Shown here one piece after another: positions 1-8,081 of a stretch of 19,460 bases of DNA. The DNA comes from DASVEE01 sp036399695 (GTDB lineage Bacteria > Acidobacteriota > Thermoanaerobaculia > Gp7-AA8). Position numbers and translations under genes: made by a program. The notes under the pieces are model-generated. The model was not told the DNA's origin. It made no database searches and saw only the letters and a program-made list of their open reading frames with translations. The DNA lies in assembly GCA_036399695.1 (NCBI GenBank), contig DASWMP010000186.1, forward strand, positions 1 through 19,460, given 5' to 3'. How positions within the stretch are numbered: position 1 is the stretch's first letter; the number at the start of each line of letters is the position of its first letter.

Positions 1-967
1 CGCTCGAGTCGACACGCTTGGACGCGGTGAGTTGTCCTTCACGGTGGTAATAGTCCTGATCCCAGTGCCAGACGTCGTTGATCGTCGGCATCGGGCTGTA
101 GCTCATGCTGTCGAACTCGCTCAGCACCTTCCCGTCGATGCCTCGGATCGTCCAGTCCCATTCGGCCAGGTCGTTGATGCCCAGCCGCTCGTCGTCAGCC
201 GTGTAGATATAGCGCTGGTCGAACGTGCTCCCGCCCGTGCGCCCCACCATCATGTTCAGGGGGTCGTACTGGTACGTCAGCGTGCCTTCTTCGCTCCGGG
301 TCTGGTTACCGGAGCGGTCATACGGCACGTTCGCCAGACGGTTGGAGGCGACGTTCACCGGGCGCGGCTTCGGCGTGGCTCCCGTGCCGATCGTGCTCTC
401 GATCTGGTTCCCGGCGACGTCGTACTTGTAGCTCGACGGCACACCTCTGGTGACGGCCGACATCAGGCGTCCGACCTTGTCGTAGGTGAAGACGTCGTTG
501 CCGATGGCGATGATGTTTCCGGCGCCGTCGTACTGATATGTGCCTGATGTGATTGGCGCCGGAACGGATTCGGTCGCGGCCACGAATCGAGGCGCCGGGA
601 CGCTGCTCAGCAGGTTCTCGGGGTGATCGCCGGGATCACCGGTATTGACTCGCTGGAGGTAGAGCACCGACGGATGCTTCTGCAGCGCCTCGACGGCCGG
701 CGGCGGCAGCGTCACCACGCGACGCGTGCGCCACTTGGCTTTGAGCTCACCACCTTGTCCGGCGAAGTCGGGCTCTTCGACCGGCCGGCGACCCTCCCCG
801 TCCGTTCGGGGCGGCATCTGCCACGACTCCCGGAGCACCACGACGTAGGTAGCATTCGGATTGGCTGACGCAGCGGGGGGCCCCGGCTCGTCCGCGCACA
901 CGGGCACGACAACGCCGACGACGGCGAGCCAGCAGATGAATGCAATGCGCCTGAGCGTGAGCATCAT
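1..967 (-). CDS. Secreted RHS/YD-repeat protein, N-terminal part (cut by window edge)
   Basis: Open reading frame on the minus strand from ATG at 967 that leaves the window at position 1 with no stop in about 322 codons. It starts with a signal peptide (basic RR, hydrophobic stretch, VCA|DE-like cleavage). Residues about 40-105 begin YVVVL and end with a VEALQKHPSVLYLQ segment, which resembles the inhibitor I9/subtilisin propeptide fold. YD-type repeats follow from about residue 143 (YQYDGAGN, FTYDKVGRL, YKYDVAGN, YQYDPLN). Then comes RGIDGKVLSEF and WHWDQDYYHREGQ, typical of the segment just before the RHS core, so the core and any variable C-terminus lie outside the window. AGGA upstream supports the start at 967. 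An in-frame ATG at 982, one base after the preceding stop, is the alternative. The gene is probably translated together with the upstream RHS gene. The RHS assignment is firm; the I9 match is inferred from pattern. Confidence 0.85.
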   Translation of the reverse strand, partial: MMLTLRRIAFICWLAVVGVVVPVCADEPGPPAASANPNATYVVVLRESWQMPPRTDGEGRRPVEEPDFAGQGGELKAKWRTRRVVTLPPPAVEALQKHPSVLYLQRVNTGDPGDHPENLLSSVPAPRFVAATESVPAPITSGTYQYDGAGNIIAIGNDVFTYDKVGRLMSAVTRGVPSSYKYDVAGNQIESTIGTGATPKPRPVNVASNRLANVPYDRSGNQTRSEEGTLTYQYDPLNMMVGRTGGSTFDQRYIYTADDERLGINDLAEWDWTIRGIDGKVLSEFDSMSYSPMPTINDVWHWDQDYYHREGQLTASKRVDSS

Positions 968-983
968 GTTCGTTTTCCTCATC

Positions 984-3900
984 CTACTGCACCCGCTGCT
1001 GGAGCTCGACGATGTGCTGCGCTTTGACGAGGTAACGTCCAGGGTCGAGAGGAGAGCTGGTGTACGGCGTGGTCGGCACGCCGAGGGCCGACAGCGCGTC
1101 GAACAGGCTGCGCCGGAGCGCTTCCATGTGGGCGGCCGCGATCACCACGCCAGTGCTGGGAGCCGGGACATTCGAGGGCAGGACCTGGCTCCAGGTGACG
1201 GCCGGCCAGCCGTTGGTGGCGCGCGCGGCATTCACGGCAGTCAGCAACTCCGTAAAATGCGACAGGCTGACGAACTGGCCTGCCTGTACTGTCGAGAAAC
1301 TCAGCGTCGTGGCAGCATCGACGTTGCTGTATGGCGATGCCGTCGCAGCGGAGCCATCGGCATCAACGCCACGGACGCGGTACACATAGACAACGCCGGC
1401 AGGGGCTGTATCGACGTAGCTGGTGGTCGTCAGATTGCCGGGAATGCGCTGAAAGCCAGCGCTGCCGGTCTGCCGCTCGAGCTCGTAGTGATGGGCGCCG
1501 GCGATGGCCTGCCAGGAGACGGTGATCGAGCTTACCGCCGTCCTCGTGGCGGAGAGTTGCTGGGATACGAGCATGGCGGGAAGCCGAACCGCGACTTTGA
1601 TCGGCGCACTGTCGACGCTGTTGTTCGTCGTACAGCCATTCGTCACTCGTACCCAGTAATAGGTCGTCTGCGTCAAGCCACTGACGGCGAACGTCCCGGA
1701 GTTGCTGCCCACAGGGACGGACGTATCGCCCACGGCGCCGCGGTACCAATAGAACGTGTGAGGACCGGTACCGGCGGCGTGGACCGACAGCACGGTCGAT
1801 TCACCCGGAGCGATGGTCTCCTCAGAGGACTGCGTCATGACTTCCGGAGGAGCACAGGAACCGACCGTCACGGTGACGTACTCACTCCAGGAGGTCGTGC
1901 AATCGTTCTTCACGTAGACGACGTAAGTCGTCGTCTGGGTGGGGCTGGCGAGATACGTCGCTCCGGTGCCGAGCAGTTGTGAGAGGTTGTCGACCGAACG
2001 CCACTCGTATTGCAACGGTGCGGTACCGGTGGCAGCGATGGATAGCTGAACGGAGCCGCCGGGACTGATCGTCTGCGACTGGGGCTGCTGCGTGACGGTC
2101 GGCGGATCACAGGGCGAAGACTGGCCGAAGGTGATCGATACCGGGCGCGGCATCGCGCCAACGTCCTGAGAATCGACGATGCCGTTGGCATGCGCTACAT
2201 CTTTCATCATGCCATTGAGCCAAAAGGTCGCGTCATTCAGCACACGCTTGACGGGCGCGGTCGACCCGCTCTGGGGGACGACGTCGAGCGTGACGACCCG
2301 GCCCATGTTGTAGCCTGCCACCAGCGAGCCGCTGGAGAAGCCACATTGGTTGCAGCTCGGATAGACCGTCTCCTTCAGCAGACCAATGTCATCGTACTTG
2401 GACGTGGTGGCGATCGTCCGTACCGGGATCCAACTGCCTGCGGGCTTCGACTCGATCTTCGTCTCGCGTGTTACTTCCTGGGGAGAGGAGCGATACAGGT
2501 AATTCTCGGTGACACGCAGCGTACCGGTCTCGCCGGCGTAGTTCGGATCGTATGCCGAGGCCGCGTAGTCTCCGGGGGAGTAGTTGTAGCGGGCGGCACT
2601 CTTCAATTTTCCGAGGACACGGTTGCCGGTCTCGTTGGCGGTGCCGAAGGTGAACTCCTTTAGCGGGCGGAATGTCGAGCTGGAGACAGGCCACGGCGCA
2701 TCGACACGGATCAACCGCTCGGCGGCGTCATAGGTGTAGCGAAGGTTCAGGATGGAGTGGCTTCCGATCCTGTGACGCGCCTTGCCTTTGGCGTCGAACA
2801 GCACATAAAACGTCTTGCCGCTCTCGGGGTGCTCTTCCTCCACGAGAAGCCCGCGACTATCGTATTTGAACGCGCGATATTGGGTCACATACGGCGCGAC
2901 GGGCGTGCGGACCGCCGTCAGATGATCCTGCAAATCGTACTCGTACGTCGTCGTGACGTCAGTGCCGCCCACTCCCGATCCCTCCGTGATGGCGACGAGC
3001 CGCCCGAACGAGTCGTATTCTTCGGTGACGGTGGCGTTGAGAGTCACGTTTGCGATCGTCGGTCCGAACGGGTGTGTCCGCGCGGTCAGGCGCGAGCCGA
3101 CATACGCTGCGGTCGACACGGTGCCGTCCGGCTGCGTGATCGACGTAGAGCGGCCGGCGTAGTCATATGCAAACGTCGTCGGCTGCTGGGTACCCGGTTC
3201 AAGCACGGTAGCGACGCGCCCCAGCTTGTCGTATGTCTTCAGCCTCTCGCTCCAGACACTGCCGCGCGTGAGCACAGCTTCGGTGATGAGCCGGCCGAGG
3301 CCGTCGAAGTCGAACCTCCGTTGCAACAGTTCAGTGGTCGAAAATGCCGTCGTGTGTTGTTGCTGCACGAGAACGGTCGCTTGTACGGCGCCATGGGAGT
3401 AAGCGTACGTCGTCGGTGCGAACCCGTCGGTGACATGAGAGATCACGCGCCCCAGCTTGTCGTATGTAAATATCGTCTCGTCAAGAGCGGAATCGCGGCT
3501 CTTCTCGATCAGGCCAGTAGGCGCATGGACGGTAACATCGTACGTAAGAAACGTCGTACCGACGTACTTTGACGTCGTCCTCACGCCCATGTTGTTGTAG
3601 GTGTGGTCCATCCCGTAATCCGCGATGCCTGGCGGCGTCGCCGATGCTGCGATTGCGCTGAGACTGGCGCTTGCAGCCGAGGCCGTGAGCGGATGAAGAT
3701 CTCCACCGTAATATCGTTCTGACGCCACATTCCCCTTGCCGTCCGGCGTATAGATGACCAGCAGGTCGGACTCGGGATGAAGCGGGTCCCCAACCACGCG
3801 ACGCGCACGCATGAACCCCGTCGCCGGATCGAAGAGAAACAGGGACTTCAGCAGGGAAAGGGCGTCGCTGGTCCACGCCTGGTCGTACATGTCGAGGATC

Positions 3901-5750
3901 CACGGGTCATCCGGCTGAATGAGCAAATCGCCGGCAGTCGTCTTGCCGTACCTGTTGGCCAGCGGGTTGTACCGGGTGAATACGGTCCGAGACTGCTCGA
4001 GTCCCGACAGATCGCCACTGGTTGTGACCGAGCGATAGTGACCGTACCCATCGTATGACTCCACGTCGGACTCGGCACCGACGGAGCGACACGTTTTCGC
4101 GGTGACGGAGCAGGGCCCGTTCGTAAGCGAGTCGTCCCGGAACCACGTGCGCGAAGACACCATGCGGCTCGGAGTGTGCGGAGCTTCGCCGTCCTGTTCA
4201 TGACGGACGTAGATCTCCTTCTTCGTCACATAGCTGGTGCCGACCTTCGCCTGCACTTCCTGCGACAGATAGCGATCCTGGGCTGGGTCGTAGACGCCAT
4301 ACGGTAGTCCGAAGTGGTTGCGTTTGAACCCACGTGGAGATGTGTCGGGATCGGGCTTGCCGAAATCCTGTCCCGGATAGACGCTGAAATGATTCACCAC
4401 CCGATGACCCAGCGGGTCCGTCACGGTGGCGGTCATTTCGTCCCAAAGTTGCACCGTGACGTCGAGACCGACCGTCTCGTCATGGCATCGTTCCGTCGAC
4501 TGGTGGTCGCCAAGCAGTTCCGCGTCATATGTCCAGACGGCGTCGCCTCCGCTGCCACCGAAGAAGGTACGGGACGCAACCTTCGTGAATGCGGACCCGA
4601 AACCAAAACCGAACCCGTTGTACGACCCGGGCCTACGCGAACAGATCTCCAGTGCGGGGATGTTGAACTCGCCGTACGCGTAGCGGACTCCCCCAGTCGT
4701 CGGGTAGTAGAGGGCAGTCAGTAAGCCTGCACCATTCTGGTCACATTCAGGTGTGACGGCGCAGTAGTCCATCGCCCATTTCGAGCAGTCGTTGAGCGTG
4801 CAGCCGGCGCCGGAGCCATCCGGCAACTGAACCTCCGTCAGCAACTGAACGTCATGAACCTGGGCCCACGAAAGGCTTGGGTCAGTATCCTGGAGGGGCT
4901 TCTTGACTTGCTTCTGCGTGTAGGTCATCCGGTACGTTGCGGTCGTGCCGCCAAAGGCGGGAACGATCACCCGCTCCACGAGTGGCCTGGAGACCCCATC
5001 ATGCATGCGGTTGTCGAAGCAAACGTATCGCTTCCGATCGTAGCTATCCTTGATCTCCCAGGCGAGGTCCGTCGTTAACGCCGGGCAGGGAGTCGTTCCA
5101 ATGCCGCTGCCCGTCAGGTAAACAACCGTAACGGCGTCCGGGGTTCCGGCAGCACGAATCTGCGTCAGGCGCCATTTATCGTCGCCGGAGAGGGGATCGG
5201 GCTCGAATCGACGCGTCACACCGTCAGGCGAGTCGACTTCGTTCCACGTCGCGGTCGACCGCAGGCGGAGGCGCGAGCCGTCACACGTATAGGTCGTCGA
5301 GCATCCGATGCCACAGGATGTTTCGGTGGACGACATGGCGCAATTGAAAGCGTGATCGGCACCATCAGGTGACTCGTATGTAGCGTGTACCGTGTCCGAT
5401 GTCACGTCCGCCGGCACGAAGAACCGGCCCATCGACAGAACCCAGCCCATCCCGGCGTTGACGCGCCTGCCCGCAAAGGCATGGGTGTTCGGTCCCGCGG
5501 GCTCCAGATCCCACGCCTTGCTGTTGTAGTGCAGTGTCAGACCGTAGCTGAGACCACCATTCAGCGTGACAGGCGCCCCGATGGGGATCTGCACGATGAC
5601 GTTGCCGTTGAATACGTTGACGCTATCGGCATCACCGAACTGGTAGAGCTTCTCCGGCTCGAAACCCTTCGCCAGCGTTGGATACTGGTCCGCGAGTACG
5701 GTGCACGACAAAGCAAGCATCAGGACAATACCAAGCAGCGCCGCCTTCAT
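984..5750 (-). CDS. Large secreted RHS/YD-repeat protein with Ig-like and fibronectin III modules (1588 aa)
   Basis: Export signal at residues 1-21 (hydrophobic run, VLA|DQ; an ALSC lipobox-like site is an alternative). Residues about 25-750 form a long unclassified region, plausibly the beta-rich front part of RHS shells. YD repeats lie at about 755-1010 (FTYDKLGRV, FDFDGLGRL, KTYDKLGRV, FAYDYAGRS, EEYDSFGRL, YTYDAAERL). Two bacterial Ig-like modules follow at about 1213-1297 and 1297-1390 (both with a PPxV start, an I-x-PG turn and a central aromatic W/Y). A FnIII-like module spans about 1395-1483 (VSWQAIAGAHHYELER). The last 100 residues repeat an H-x-x-x-L pattern (HFTELL, HMEALR, HIVELQ). 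No RHS core motif or toxin-like tail is visible; the protein ends on the adhesion-type modules. The ATG overlaps the upstream stop as ATGA, preceded by AGGTGG. Probably a surface or secreted encapsulating protein acting with its downstream RHS partner. Confidence 0.88.
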   Translation of the reverse strand: MKAALLGIVLMLALSCTVLADQYPTLAKGFEPEKLYQFGDADSVNVFNGNVIVQIPIGAPVTLNGGLSYGLTLHYNSKAWDLEPAGPNTHAFAGRRVNAGMGWVLSMGRFFVPADVTSDTVHATYESPDGADHAFNCAMSSTETSCGIGCSTTYTCDGSRLRLRSTATWNEVDSPDGVTRRFEPDPLSGDDKWRLTQIRAAGTPDAVTVVYLTGSGIGTTPCPALTTDLAWEIKDSYDRKRYVCFDNRMHDGVSRPLVERVIVPAFGGTTATYRMTYTQKQVKKPLQDTDPSLSWAQVHDVQLLTEVQLPDGSGAGCTLNDCSKWAMDYCAVTPECDQNGAGLLTALYYPTTGGVRYAYGEFNIPALEICSRRPGSYNGFGFGFGSAFTKVASRTFFGGSGGDAVWTYDAELLGDHQSTERCHDETVGLDVTVQLWDEMTATVTDPLGHRVVNHFSVYPGQDFGKPDPDTSPRGFKRNHFGLPYGVYDPAQDRYLSQEVQAKVGTSYVTKKEIYVRHEQDGEAPHTPSRMVSSRTWFRDDSLTNGPCSVTAKTCRSVGAESDVESYDGYGHYRSVTTSGDLSGLEQSRTVFTRYNPLANRYGKTTAGDLLIQPDDPWILDMYDQAWTSDALSLLKSLFLFDPATGFMRARRVVGDPLHPESDLLVIYTPDGKGNVASERYYGGDLHPLTASAASASLSAIAASATPPGIADYGMDHTYNNMGVRTTSKYVGTTFLTYDVTVHAPTGLIEKSRDSALDETIFTYDKLGRVISHVTDGFAPTTYAYSHGAVQATVLVQQQHTTAFSTTELLQRRFDFDGLGRLITEAVLTRGSVWSERLKTYDKLGRVATVLEPGTQQPTTFAYDYAGRSTSITQPDGTVSTAAYVGSRLTARTHPFGPTIANVTLNATVTEEYDSFGRLVAITEGSGVGGTDVTTTYEYDLQDHLTAVRTPVAPYVTQYRAFKYDSRGLLVEEEHPESGKTFYVLFDAKGKARHRIGSHSILNLRYTYDAAERLIRVDAPWPVSSSTFRPLKEFTFGTANETGNRVLGKLKSAARYNYSPGDYAASAYDPNYAGETGTLRVTENYLYRSSPQEVTRETKIESKPAGSWIPVRTIATTSKYDDIGLLKETVYPSCNQCGFSSGSLVAGYNMGRVVTLDVVPQSGSTAPVKRVLNDATFWLNGMMKDVAHANGIVDSQDVGAMPRPVSITFGQSSPCDPPTVTQQPQSQTISPGGSVQLSIAATGTAPLQYEWRSVDNLSQLLGTGATYLASPTQTTTYVVYVKNDCTTSWSEYVTVTVGSCAPPEVMTQSSEETIAPGESTVLSVHAAGTGPHTFYWYRGAVGDTSVPVGSNSGTFAVSGLTQTTYYWVRVTNGCTTNNSVDSAPIKVAVRLPAMLVSQQLSATRTAVSSITVSWQAIAGAHHYELERQTGSAGFQRIPGNLTTTSYVDTAPAGVVYVYRVRGVDADGSAATASPYSNVDAATTLSFSTVQAGQFVSLSHFTELLTAVNAARATNGWPAVTWSQVLPSNVPAPSTGVVIAAAHMEALRRSLFDALSALGVPTTPYTSSPLDPGRYLVKAQHIVELQQRVQ

Positions 5751-6403
5751 TCGCCCACCTCGACCGCGAAGTACTTCATCCAGCGGGAATCAATGGCCAC
5801 CACCACGTCCCCTTTCCTGAAGTGCTCCGGCGCTGCTGGCGTGCCGGCGACCGGTAGCAGCCGGGAGATATCGAGACGTGCTTTTTCGCCGGTGCCCTGA
5901 TTCTCATCCAGGCCACTATTGGCCGAGAAAGCGATACTCCAGGCCCCCTCACCGGGCCGGACCAGAAGCAGGTGGATGTCGGCCATTTCGAGCTCGAGCT
6001 TCTTCAACTGGCCGTTGTTCGCCTTCTTGAAGCCATCGGGTAAAAACGGCATCGCAACGTTCTCATAGCCGGCGCTCGGGAGGACCGCACGTCTGCCGGT
6101 CACGAGGTCGACAAAAGTCCAGATCGCGCGCGGAGGTACGCCCTCGGGATAATCCAGGGTCACGATGCCGTCGCCGTCGCTGTCCGGTACCACGCCCACA
6201 CGCGGCACCACTTCCGAGTAGTACTTTTTGGCAACGCGGGCAACGCCGAAGACCACCACGTTTCCGCCCGGCGTGAGCCCCTCGACGGACACGGACGTGG
6301 CAGTGAACCGTACGGTCAATGCCGGTGGCGCAGTTTGCGCCAGCGCACCACCTGAGCATATGAGGACAATGGCGAGCGCAAGGCCGCTAAGTTTGATGGA
6401 CAT
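5747..6403 (-). CDS. Secreted protein of unknown function in the RHS operon (218 aa)
   Basis: I do not recognise the family. It has a clear signal peptide (MSIKLSGLALAIVLICSGGALA, cleavage near residue 22) and no later membrane segment. The mature part starts PPALTVRFTATSVSVEGLTPGGNVVVFGV, a beta-rich pattern like a small Ig/TIG-type domain. It has a DSDGDG acidic turn near residue 75 that could bind calcium. The last third (LLVRPGEGAWSIAFSANSGLDE, then DVVVAIDSRWMKYFAVEVGE) looks globular. A GGTGAGGAG ribosome site lies just before the ATG. Its stop overlaps the start of the 1588-aa RHS gene by 4 nt, so co-expression is likely. It may be a cell-surface partner or processing aid of the RHS protein, but nothing in the sequence proves it. 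Confidence 0.82.
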   Translation of the reverse strand: MSIKLSGLALAIVLICSGGALAQTAPPALTVRFTATSVSVEGLTPGGNVVVFGVARVAKKYYSEVVPRVGVVPDSDGDGIVTLDYPEGVPPRAIWTFVDLVTGRRAVLPSAGYENVAMPFLPDGFKKANNGQLKKLELEMADIHLLLVRPGEGAWSIAFSANSGLDENQGTGEKARLDISRLLPVAGTPAAPEHFRKGDVVVAIDSRWMKYFAVEVGE

Positions 6404-6424
6404 GGTTTCTCCTCACCCCACCAT

Positions 6425-6944
6425 TCACTGCAGGCTGAGCAGGACGAGGATTTCGCTTTCGCCGGAGGGCGCGGAATGCCGACGTCATGACGGCATTCGT
6501 CGAGGAGAGTCCGGAAGAGACGGACAGCGGAACGGCCGACGTGGAAGTCGTCGCCGGCTGCGTGATGCGCAGCAGGCCGTTCGGATCATCCATGAATACG
6601 TTGTTTCGATTGCCGAGGGGATTGTTGGCGGGCGCGACCGCCGTGAGCTCCTGCTTCCATACGAACCCGGTCTTGACGGCGGTGCCGAAATACTCCGCCT
6701 TGAAGCGAACTCTCTTCTGCAGTGAACCGGGAAAGGGCGTTTGCCAAGAACTGAATCCATCTGTGACATAGGTCTGACACGAGAACGTCAGCACAGAGCG
6801 CAATCGGACAGGCGGGCGCGGGGGCTGCTGAGGGCAGTGGCGATGCTGTATCCGGTGGCGTCGTCCATTCGAGCAACGTACAGATAGTTGCTGTAGCTGG
6901 TCTGGGCGTTCATTACACCGAGCCGTTGCAATACGTCTTTTCAT
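6425..6944 (-). pseudogene. Frameshifted small gene at the head of the RHS operon
   Basis: Coding character moves between frames. The likely start is ATG at 6944 with AAGGA 5-6 nt upstream (MKRRIATA). From 6913 a different frame reads MNAQTSYSNYLYVARMDD and runs on to TGA near 6790. From about 6790 to 6490 a second frame reads as protein (LTFSCQTYVTDGFSSW, then VRFKAEYFGTAVKTGFVWKQ). The end of the gene switches to the third frame (GESEILVLLSLQ, stop at 6425), with GC-rich third positions absent from the other frames there. One unbroken ORF covers 6387-6962, but its first 55 residues are low-complexity R/Q/P sequence that looks out of frame. Restored, it would be about 170-180 aa, exported or structural, of unknown family. 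Either a decaying gene or several indel errors in the assembly. Confidence 0.6.
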
Positions 6945-7307
6945 TGATTCCTTCGACAACACTCCGTGAACAGGCGGAGCTCACGCAAGCCCGCGGTCAT
7001 TGACCTATGAGCACCTGACGACGACTCCCGGTCCTCATGCAGGCGCTGCATCGACACGCCTGGTGACATTTCAGCCGTGAGAGCAGCACGCTGATCAATC
7101 GCTGCTCGCAGCGGCATCCTGCCGGCCCGTCTTGCGCTGTAAAGGCGCCGGCTGGAAGCCGGCGGACCAGCCGGCAGGATGCCGGCGCTCCAGACGCTTG
7201 CGCGTACACCTCATCCGCCGCCGGATCCAGGACGACGGTGCAGCGGTCCGGCGCCGGCCGCGATGACGGCGAGGAGCCACGACGGGGTCAGGCGGTGCCC
7301 GGCGCGA
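6945..7307. other. Gene-free stretch upstream of the RHS operon
   Basis: Between the head of the minus-strand RHS operon and the end of the SH3b lipoprotein gene there is no convincing coding frame. Short ORFs here translate as Arg/Ala/Pro-rich sequence and only reflect the repeat at 7112-7184. No promoter could be chosen with confidence, although the promoter of the RHS operon should lie here. Confidence 0.6.
7112..7184. repeat. Nested palindromic intergenic repeat
   Basis: Outer arms CGGCATCCTGCCGGC (7112-7126) and GCCGGCAGGATGCCG (7170-7184) are perfect 15-bp reverse complements. The spacer contains a second hairpin, GCCGGC TGGAA GCCGGC (7147-7163). In RNA or single-stranded DNA this would give a stem with an inner stem-loop. 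The arrangement resembles dispersed REP/BIME-like palindromes. No T-run follows on either strand, so it is not a typical intrinsic terminator. Confidence 0.8.
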
Positions 7308-7946
7308 CTAGAACGTGCGGCGGTAGGTGTAGATGAAGGTGCGGGGGACGCAGTTGCGGATCGGGGGGGAGAATTTGGCGCTGCGGATCTCGCGGACGAC
7401 GAGGAAGGCGAGGGATTCGTCGCCAGTGGTGTTGGAGACGACTTTCGTGGAGGTGACGACGCCCTGGGTGTTGACGGTGGCGTCGACGACGATGGTGCCT
7501 TTTTTCGGGGTCTCGGAGAGGCTGATAGTCGGGGTCTCGCGGAAGGCAAAGTCGGAGTCGGGAGGGCAGCCGCCGCTGCGCCGCCGCGTGCTGCTGGTGC
7601 TGCCGCTGGACCGTGACGACGAGGACGTCGACGCGCCGGGTGCGGCGACGAAGCGGGAGGCGACCCAGCCTTCTTCGCCGTTGGGCAGGCGGACGTGGGT
7701 CCAGGCTTCGTCGGCCTCGATGACGGTGAGGCGCGCGCCGCGGCGCAGTTGCTGGACGACGTCGGCGGTGGTGGAGCGTTCGCGGCGGACGTTCAGGGCT
7801 GAGGCCGTGACTTCGACGGTGGTGAGGTTGGCGGCCGGAGCCGGGGCGGTGACGGGGGACGGTTCGGGCGCGGGCTCCGGAGCGGGAGTGGGAGCGGCGC
7901 AACTGAAGGCGGTCAGGAGTATGAGGATCGGGAGGAGGCGGCGCAC
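7308..7946 (-). CDS. Lipoprotein with SH3b domain and TonB C-terminal-like domain (212 aa)
   Basis: GTG start at 7946. Residues 1-16 are a lipoprotein signal with Cys16 in an AFSC box. A Pro/Ala/Glu-rich linker (17-40) follows, as is usual for crossing the periplasm. Residues 44-100 form a bacterial SH3 domain (TASALNVRRERSTTADVV, then GARLTVIE and EEGWVASRFV), a fold that usually binds peptidoglycan. A Ser/Arg-rich linker (103-126) leads to residues about 148-212, which match the TonB C-terminal pattern (GTIVVDATVNTQGVVTSTKVV, then LAFLVVREIRSAKFSPP, ending YTYRRTF). No membrane anchor of the ExbB/ExbD-linked TonB type is seen. It more likely acts as a cell-wall-linked periplasmic lipoprotein than as an energy transducer. 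The ribosome site is weak. It stands alone on the minus strand downstream of the aro operon. Confidence 0.82.
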   Translation of the reverse strand: MRRLLPILILLTAFSCAAPTPAPEPAPEPSPVTAPAPAANLTTVEVTASALNVRRERSTTADVVQQLRRGARLTVIEADEAWTHVRLPNGEEGWVASRFVAAPGASTSSSSRSSGSTSSTRRRSGGCPPDSDFAFRETPTISLSETPKKGTIVVDATVNTQGVVTSTKVVSNTTGDESLAFLVVREIRSAKFSPPIRNCVPRTFIYTYRRTF

Positions 7947-7964
7947 GGGGGGATCGTAGCAGAG

Positions 7965-7985
7965 CGATTTCCGATTTCCGATTTC
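7965..7985. repeat. Tandem heptamer array, unit CGATTTC x3
   Basis: Three exact 7-bp copies of CGATTTC directly upstream of the minus-strand SH3b lipoprotein gene. The period matches the other heptamer arrays in the window, although the unit sequence differs. Confidence 0.85.
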
Positions 7986-8015
7986 CGGGTGGGGGTGCGG
8001 CCGGTTCAGGCTGAC

Positions 8016-8057
8016 GATGGGACCTATGGGAGACGCGTGCCTCCCATAGGTCCCATC
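8016..8057. repeat. Perfect 17-bp hairpin downstream of the aro operon
   Basis: GATGGGACCTATGGGAG (8016-8032) and its exact reverse complement (8041-8057) flank an 8-nt loop. It lies 25 nt past the stop of the DAHP synthase gene, so it would protect or end that transcript. No T-tract follows in the minus direction, so it is not a classic intrinsic terminator. The right arm continues as 9-bp units (TCCCATCTG, TCCCATTGG, TCCCATTGC) to about 8076, part of the family seen again at 14091. Confidence 0.8.
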
Positions 8058-8081
8058 TGTCCCATTGGTCCCATTGCGCGC

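Noticed and set aside
8016..8057. Intrinsic terminator of the aro operon
   Set aside because: The stem is perfect but no T-run follows in the direction of transcription; it is listed as a hairpin repeat instead.
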